Assembly: GCA_011390135.1 (NCBI GenBank)
Contig: JAABSZ010000068.1
Coordinates: 1-18,603 of the forward strand
DNA length: 18,603 bases
DNA from: JAABSP01 sp011390135
GTDB taxonomy: Bacteria > Desulfobacterota > Desulfobacteria > Desulfobacterales > JAABSP01
Reading direction: 5' to 3'
Shown here: positions 14,337 to 18,603 of the stretch, one piece after another
Numbering within the stretch: the stretch's first letter is position 1
Layout of the letters: every line of letters begins with the position of its first letter
Position numbers and translations under genes: made by a program
Notes under the pieces: model-generated
What the model saw: only the letters and a program-made list of their open reading frames with translations
The model's database searches: none
What the model was told of the DNA's origin: nothing

Positions 14337-14366
14337 TTGACAGCGGCAGGAAATTTCATCTATACC
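14337..14366 (+). promoter_or_regulatory. Candidate promoter for the orphan AbrB antitoxin
   Basis: TTGACA (14337-14342), an 18-bp spacer and TATACC (14361-14366). The leader to ATG 14533 would be about 160 nt. The stretch 14370-14530 holds no recognisable gene. Confidence 0.45.
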
Positions 14367-14532
14367 ATAAGGATATTGCTCTGTCTTGCAAAAGAGCGGA
14401 ATAGGCCAGGCAGAATTTAAAATCGGGTTCGGTAAAAAGGGGAGGCATCCACGATCTTTTTGAGGATCTTGAGGATGCTTGAATCATCCGGAGGGAATCA
14501 AGGTAACGAACATACTCAAGAGGTATGTCATC

Positions 14533-14781
14533 ATGGCAGTTGCAAGATTGACCCGAAAAGGACAGGTAACAATCCCCCAAGCCGTGCGCAATGCACTGCA
14601 GCTCCACTCAGGCACTAAGCTCGAATTCATCATCACGGAGAAAGGGGAACTTCTCCTGCGGCCGGTTACAAAAAGCGTAGATGATCTCTTTGGCATCCTC
14701 CATAAAAAAGGCAGAAAACCCGTCTCCGTGGACGAGATGAATGCAGCCATCAAAGAACGAATGAAAGCGAAATTCAAATGA
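14533..14781 (+). CDS. AbrB/MazE-type (VapB-like) antitoxin, orphan
   Basis: An 82-aa protein. The AbrB-type DNA-binding part is MAVARLTRKGQVTIPQAVRN (1-20) followed by a strand pair, and the basic C-terminus would wrap a toxin. I chose ATG 14533 because the canonical fold starts there and AGAGG lies just upstream; an earlier ATG at 14479 would add an unrelated 18-residue extension. The stop overlaps an ATG (ATGA) that reads MKALDT, the standard opening of VapC/PIN toxins, and then enters a hairpin repeat. The toxin is therefore missing and this antitoxin is left alone. Confidence 0.88.
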   Translation: MAVARLTRKGQVTIPQAVRNALQLHSGTKLEFIITEKGELLLRPVTKSVDDLFGILHKKGRKPVSVDEMNAAIKERMKAKFK

Positions 14782-14825
14782 AGGCCCTCGATACCGAATT
14801 TCCATATGTTGTTTTCAAGGGATGA
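14778..14825 (+). pseudogene. VapC/PIN toxin remnant (MKALDT...) cut by a hairpin repeat
   Basis: The ATG overlaps the antitoxin stop. Fifteen codons follow before TGA: MKALDT matches the PIN toxin opening (M-K-A-L-D-T-N-...), in which the aspartate is a metal ligand. From codon 7 the frame is hairpin repeat. Only about 18 bp of toxin remain; the rest was lost between here and the Fic gene end at 14884. Confidence 0.6.
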
Positions 14826-14879
14826 AAACAACATATGGAAACCCATATTCACTTTTAAAGGCTTGAAAACAGAATATGG
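14799..14879. repeat. Tandem pair of related 37-nt hairpins
   Basis: The first element has a perfect 19-bp stem, TTTCCATATGTTGTTTTCA (14799-14817) with its complement at 14823-14841 and loop AGGGA. The second, 14843-14879, has the same 37-nt core length and starts CCATATTC and ends GAATATGG, with TTTT, AGG and TGAAAACA shared with the first. The period is 41 bp. They look like two members of a mobile or dispersed small repeat family. Confidence 0.85.
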
Positions 14880-14883
14880 CAAA

Positions 14884-16056
14884 TCAAATGCGGTCTTGGC
14901 CGCCGAAAAGATGAAGATACCGGCGGAAAACAAAGATTCGGTTCCGCCGATAGCCGGTGCTCTCCACCAGAATCCCCATCTCCGCAAGCGCCCCGATCAG
15001 TTGATTGGCAGCATCATATCGCACCCCTAGCAGATCCGAAGCCTCTTTTGCGGTAATTGCGGGATTCCGGTAAAGGTGCGAGATCAGCTTTCTTCCATTC
15101 TCCGCGCGCCGGCCCAATGTCACCATCTTCCGATCCATCTCCCGGCGCAGCGCCAGAATCCCCTGAAAGGTCTCTTTCCCGCTCTCTGCCGTGGACACCA
15201 CCGCCTGTAGAAAAAACCTTATCCAGTGCCCCATATCATCCGATACCCGCACCCGGGTCAGGGCATCGTAATACTCCCCCCGGTACTTCTCCAGATGCGC
15301 GGACAGATAGAGAGATGGCCGGTTCAACAGACCGTGGCTCACCAGGTACAGCGTGATCAGCAGCCTTCCGATCCGGCCGTTGCCGTCTAAAAAAGGGTGG
15401 AGCGTCTCGAACTGGTAATGGCTGATCGCGATCCGGATGAGATGGGGAACCTGGATCTTTTCGTTGTGCCAGAAGACCTCGAGATCCGACAGCAGATCCG
15501 GCAGATCCGAATGATGGGGCGGAATGAACGCGGCATCCGCTATCGACGCGCCGCCGATCCAGTTCTGGCTCCGCCGGAATTCCCCGGGCGTCTTTCCCTC
15601 CCCGCGCACCCCGGACATCAGAACCCCATGAGTCATCTTCAACAGACGCAGGGAGAGGGGCAGCCGGGACAGCTCCTCGATGGCCATGTTCATTGCCCGG
15701 ACATAGTTCTGCACCTCCCGCCAGTCATCCCGCCGCTCCGGCGAGATCTCCTCTTCTGAAAGAACCGCCTCGTCCAGTTCGGTCTTGGTTCCTTCGATGC
15801 GGCTGGAGGTATTGGCCTCCTTGATGATGTGCATTCGTATGAAAAGATCCACATCCGGAACGATCAGCGAAAACGCGTTCAACTCCCCCAGACCCCGGAT
15901 CGCGTTTTCCAGCAGCACATTGATCCTCGGGTCCTCCCAGATCCATTCCAGGTTGACCCGCGCCGGCAGAAAGCTTTTGTACCGGAACTGCTGCCGATAG
16001 ACCCCGGCTTTGAAATCCTCGATCTTCATGCGGTTTTGAGTCGGTTCGACGGGCAA
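14884..16056 (-). CDS. Fic family protein (AMPylase) with C-terminal winged helix
   Basis: A 390-aa Fic protein that would transfer AMP from ATP to target hydroxyls. The Fic motif HPFLDGNGRIGR is complete (H220-R231). An N-terminal inhibitory helix with S84-SRI-E88-G89 marks a self-inhibited class II Fic. The C-terminus (about 330-365, ITAKEASDLLGVRYDAANQL) is a winged-helix-like DNA-binding part. The likely start is TTG 16056, four bases after the stop of the acetyltransferase, whose last codons contain its GAGGAG ribosome site; ATG 16029 is an alternative. The two genes are thus translationally coupled. The target is unknown. Confidence 0.9.
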   Translation of the reverse strand: MPVEPTQNRMKIEDFKAGVYRQQFRYKSFLPARVNLEWIWEDPRINVLLENAIRGLGELNAFSLIVPDVDLFIRMHIIKEANTSSRIEGTKTELDEAVLSEEEISPERRDDWREVQNYVRAMNMAIEELSRLPLSLRLLKMTHGVLMSGVRGEGKTPGEFRRSQNWIGGASIADAAFIPPHHSDLPDLLSDLEVFWHNEKIQVPHLIRIAISHYQFETLHPFLDGNGRIGRLLITLYLVSHGLLNRPSLYLSAHLEKYRGEYYDALTRVRVSDDMGHWIRFFLQAVVSTAESGKETFQGILALRREMDRKMVTLGRRAENGRKLISHLYRNPAITAKEASDLLGVRYDAANQLIGALAEMGILVESTGYRRNRIFVFRRYLHLFGGQDRI

Positions 16057-16060
16057 CGGC

Positions 16061-16636
16061 CTATATCTCCTCAGCCAGAACCGAATAGATCAGAATATCG
16101 CAGATCTCCCCCTCCTTGACCACGGCCTTCCGCATCCGCCCCTCGAAGGTGAAGCCGTTCTTCTCCAGCACCCGGGCCGACCCCCGGTTTCTGGCATAGA
16201 CATCGGCTGAAATCCGGGCGAATCCGAAGGTGTCGAAGGCATAGGGCACAAAGACTCCGACTGCGGCCGGCACGATCCCCTGCCCCCAGAAGGGCTCCCC
16301 GATCCAGTAGCCGAGCCTTCCCCATAGGCGGTGGACATCGTCTTGAAAGGTGACGCCGATGCCGCCGATCAGCTCCGTATCGGACGCGATGGCAAAATTC
16401 GTCTTCCGCTCCTGATTCAGGACGTATTCGAGCCATTTCCGGCCGTCGGCCTCGGTGTAGGGATAGGGAAAGATATCCCGCAGATTGATGGAGACCTTCC
16501 GGTTGTTCGCATATTTGACCAGCGCGGGAAGATCATCCTCCCGGAAATTCCGGATCTGCCACTTCCCGTTTCCGATCCCGTTTCCGATCCCGTTTCCGAA
16601 CCCATCTCCGATCCGGTCTCCGAACATCAGTTTCAT
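16061..16636 (-). CDS. GNAT acetyltransferase, RimJ/RimL type, with Gly-Asn repeat N-terminus
   Basis: A 191-aa GNAT protein related to ribosomal-protein and antibiotic N-acetyltransferases. The core begins at WQIRNFREDDLPALVKYANN, with acetyl-CoA loop region GEPFWGQGIVPAAV and the typical NRGSARVLEKNGFTFEG. ATG 16636 has AAGGAG at good spacing. Residues 6-24 are unusual: GDRIGDGFGNGIGNGIGNG, encoded by five 12-bp tandem units (16565-16624). The extension is probably flexible and not needed for catalysis. Fic follows, four bases downstream. Substrate unknown. Confidence 0.9.
   Translation of the reverse strand: MKLMFGDRIGDGFGNGIGNGIGNGKWQIRNFREDDLPALVKYANNRKVSINLRDIFPYPYTEADGRKWLEYVLNQERKTNFAIASDTELIGGIGVTFQDDVHRLWGRLGYWIGEPFWGQGIVPAAVGVFVPYAFDTFGFARISADVYARNRGSARVLEKNGFTFEGRMRKAVVKEGEICDILIYSVLAEEI
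16565..16624. repeat. 12-bp tandem repeat (five units) inside the acetyltransferase start
   Basis: Two units of CCCGTTTCCGAT, one differing at the last base and two more divergent units follow each other (16565-16624). They keep the reading frame and encode GNGI/GNGF/GDGI/GDRx on the minus strand. Confidence 0.85.
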
Positions 16637-16849
16637 CGCTTCTCTCCTTCTCCGGTTCCGCCTCCCGTCAACTTGGGATTGTTAAATTATTTTCCAACGG
16701 ATCGGATCTTCTCTTTACCATATCTGCATCTACCTGGAAAAGAAAAATTCCCGCTATTCCCCTTGATTTTTCCGGTATCGGTTGAATAGTATGGAAAAAC
16801 GAGATGCAGATCCTTCACTTGAACCCGAAAAACAAAGGCGGACAGAACA

Positions 16850-17080
16850 ATGGAAAAAGAAGAGATCGTCTATATCAATGAAATCTCACCGGAGGAGAAG
16901 CAGTTGCTGGATGCGGGAAGAAAGATCCGGGATCTGGGGTATGATCCGGTGCGTCTGCTCAACCTCTTTCTGGACGCGCAGGGAACCGTGAAGAAGGCCG
17001 CGACCGTGGGCAAAAATGCAGAGGCCTTTTTCCGGAAGCAGATGGATGCCTTCAAAAAAGGATACGATGAGAAGAAATAA
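16850..17080 (+). CDS. Small hypothetical protein (76 aa)
   Basis: A 76-aa soluble, charged and probably helical protein (MEKEEIVYINEISPEEKQLL...), ending in a lysine-rich tail. No family recognised. Codon usage and the amino-acid pattern look real, with a purine-rich AAAGGCGGACAGAACA upstream. It is convergent with the SRAP gene, four bases apart (17080/17085). An alternative overlapping frame from 16791 has poor composition. Upstream, 16637-16849 holds no other gene. Confidence 0.6.
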   Translation: MEKEEIVYINEISPEEKQLLDAGRKIRDLGYDPVRLLNLFLDAQGTVKKAATVGKNAEAFFRKQMDAFKKGYDEKK

Positions 17081-17084
17081 TCCG

Positions 17085-17753
17085 CTACAGCGGTTCGATA
17101 AGCTGCGGGGAGTCCTTCCGAGGGGAATTGACCCTATCGGAAACCGGATATCCCCGCAGCTCCCGGATGCGGCCATTTCGGAGCAGATCCGTCAGCAGAT
17201 CCGGATCTTTCTCTTCCGGAGCCAGCCACGCTGCATGGTATTGCGGCTCCAGCAGAATGGGCATCCGATCATGGACATTTGCGACCGAAGGGCTTGCATC
17301 AGCGGTGAGGATCACGCAGGTGTTGAGCCGGTTTCCCTCCCTGTCCCGCCATGTCTCCCAGAGACCGGCAAATCCAAAGGGCTCTTTTGAAGGAAGGGTG
17401 AAATACCAGGGCTGTTTGGTTCCGCTCTTCCGCGGCTCCCATTCATAGAAGCCGTCTGCGGGGATCAGACATCTTCCGGATCGGAATGCATCTTTGAAGG
17501 CAGGCTTTTCCGAGACGGTTTCGACGCGGGCATTGATAAGCCGGTTTCCGATGGAGGGCTCCTCGGCCCATCGGGGAATCAGCCCCCAGCGGAGCTTTCC
17601 CAGCCGATGATCCTCCCCTTTGCGGACGATCGCCAGAATTTCGGTTCCCGGCGGGATATTGTACCGGGGCTCGGCTTCGCAGGTGACGGTGTCGATCCGG
17701 AAGAACCTGCGGAGTTCCTCAATGGGTGTGTATTGGCCGAATCTTCCGCACAT
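17085..17753 (-). CDS. SRAP domain protein (YedK/HMCES family)
   Basis: A 222-aa SRAP protein. The family covalently traps abasic sites in single-stranded DNA via the N-terminal cysteine. After removal of Met1, C2 (MCGRFGQYT) becomes the reactive residue. N32 (RYNIPP), E105 (DGFYEWE) and H161 (NVHDRMP) complete the active site. I chose ATG 17753 because the cysteine must follow the initiator; the frame extends five codons further upstream (GTG). It lies 27 bp downstream of the DUF1703-type gene on the same strand. Confidence 0.93.
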   Translation of the reverse strand: MCGRFGQYTPIEELRRFFRIDTVTCEAEPRYNIPPGTEILAIVRKGEDHRLGKLRWGLIPRWAEEPSIGNRLINARVETVSEKPAFKDAFRSGRCLIPADGFYEWEPRKSGTKQPWYFTLPSKEPFGFAGLWETWRDREGNRLNTCVILTADASPSVANVHDRMPILLEPQYHAAWLAPEEKDPDLLTDLLRNGRIRELRGYPVSDRVNSPRKDSPQLIEPL

Positions 17754-17780
17754 TTTGATTAACCCCACACAATACCTTCG

Positions 17781-18603
17781 TTATTGAAGCTTCCGAGGAT
17801 ATTCTTTATCCCGTTCAAACGGATTCTCAGTGTCGTCAAGTTTTGGGCACTGGAGCAAAAAATCCGTAAATGAGGGGTTTCGATATGCATTGATCAGCTC
17901 ATCATGTCTAAAATCTTCGATTCGGTTCTGCCCCCTCCGCATCTGCAGATGCTGTCTATAGTCCAAGTAGAGGCTCTTCAAAACATGGTTCGGCATTTTG
18001 AGATAGATCATAGATCTTCGCTGCTCAACAATAGTAAGATATCCCAGATAGAAGAGAATGCTGACGAGTGCTTTGGCGTCAAAACCGAATTCCGTCTCCT
18101 GAGCGAACATAAAGAGAGGAGCGATGCCATGTACGCCAATCTCCTCCCGATTAACGATCCGGGTCAGAATCTCCTCTTCGACAGCGCTCTCCCCGATGGA
18201 AAGCACCGCCCGAATCTTTCGATAATCGCTGACCACATTCGTGTCGATCATCGAATCGATCCGCTGATGCACGGGATCATATCTTGTGCCGTAATAGAGA
18301 ACCATATCGCTGTTGTAAACCGTCTTTTCCGCATGGGGGCTGAACCGGTAGCCGTCATAATAGGTGCGGATATCCTCCCGGCTCACCCCTTCCCCGAGAT
18401 GTTCAAGAATCGGCTCGATCTCCGCCTGGGTAAAGCCGAAGATTTCATTGAAATAGAAATCGGTGGAGAGATTCGTGCCGATGTTGAACCCGCTGGTCAG
18501 GGAATCGAGCAGAACCGGCAGGACGCCTGTTATGAAGATCCGATCCACAACACTTTCGGCCCCGATTTTCAACGCCTCGTAAAAAGGGCGCACATAACCG
18601 TCA
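17781..18603 (-). CDS. AAA-ATPase-like / DUF1703 protein, partial, truncated C-terminus
   Basis: The frame is open to the window edge, so the N-terminus with the expected Walker A is missing. About 274 codons are seen. ESVVDRIFITGVLPVLLDSLTSGFNIGTNLS and the YYDGYRFSPH segment are typical of the large AAA-ATPase-like family whose members normally end in a PD-(D/E)XK nuclease domain. After PNHVLKSLYLDYRQHL the sequence departs from the family and stops within about 55 residues, so the nuclease domain is absent. It may be a degenerated member. The function of these multicopy proteins is unknown. Confidence 0.8.
   Translation of the reverse strand, partial: DGYVRPFYEALKIGAESVVDRIFITGVLPVLLDSLTSGFNIGTNLSTDFYFNEIFGFTQAEIEPILEHLGEGVSREDIRTYYDGYRFSPHAEKTVYNSDMVLYYGTRYDPVHQRIDSMIDTNVVSDYRKIRAVLSIGESAVEEEILTRIVNREEIGVHGIAPLFMFAQETEFGFDAKALVSILFYLGYLTIVEQRRSMIYLKMPNHVLKSLYLDYRQHLQMRRGQNRIEDFRHDELINAYRNPSFTDFLLQCPKLDDTENPFERDKEYPRKLQ

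Noticed and set aside
14399..14481. Short frame ending GGIHDLFEDLEDA before the orphan AbrB gene
   Set aside because: Lacks a start codon and recognisable family; could be a gene tail remnant but the evidence is too thin.
16782..16991. Alternative frame overlapping the 76-aa gene
   Set aside because: Arg/Ser/Trp-rich composition typical of a shadow; the 76-aa frame has a normal protein composition.

Overview
The window reads as a chromosomal segment of a moderately GC-rich Gram-negative bacterium, most likely Desulfobacterota (Desulfobacterales-like). The tRNA-Leu/tig/clpP/clpX/lon order, the bacteriohemerythrin, the lone mannose-type PTS IIA, the KamA-type radical SAM protein and the DUF1703-type AAA-ATPase-like protein all fit. 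This assignment is inference from gene content; no 16S rRNA is present.

Layout. Positions 1-170 hold direct and inverted repeats without a gene. Positions 287-2373 hold small antitoxin-like genes (72-aa protein, AbrB/MazE-type, Phd/YefM-type) around a ZIP-like metal transporter and a GNAT acetyltransferase. Positions 2561-5074 encode an 837-aa KamA-family radical SAM protein whose C-terminal half looks like a degenerate second copy of the catalytic domain. Positions 5131-5262 are a two-copy 66-bp tandem repeat beside a minus-strand tRNA-Pro. Positions 5421-11641 are the conserved proteostasis cluster: tRNA-Leu, trigger factor, ClpP, ClpX, Lon. It is followed by a sigma-70-like promoter, tRNA-Val, tRNA-Asp and a terminator. 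Positions 12101-14178 hold a hemerythrin, a small zinc-ribbon protein and a PTS IIA with a probable frameshifted tail, diverging from a LexA-like S24 repressor. Two near-identical 17-bp palindromes lie in the divergent intergenic region and one covers the -10 box of the IIA promoter. Positions 14188-14880 hold a REP-like inverted pair, an orphan AbrB antitoxin and a tandem pair of 37-nt hairpins. The rest is a Fic protein coupled to a RimJ/RimL-like acetyltransferase, a small unknown protein, an SRAP (YedK/HMCES) protein and the 3' part of a DUF1703-type gene that runs off the right edge.

Two themes stand out. First, antitoxin genes survive while their toxins are reduced to stubs. Three antitoxin-type genes (ends at 505, 749 and 14781) are each followed by a start codon and six or seven codons resembling the N-terminus of a PIN or Doc toxin, after which the gene is gone. 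Second, the S24 repressor, PTS IIA and zinc-ribbon genes look like one small regulon built on TTCGA/TCGAA palindromes. The most unusual single protein is the double-barrel KamA homologue.
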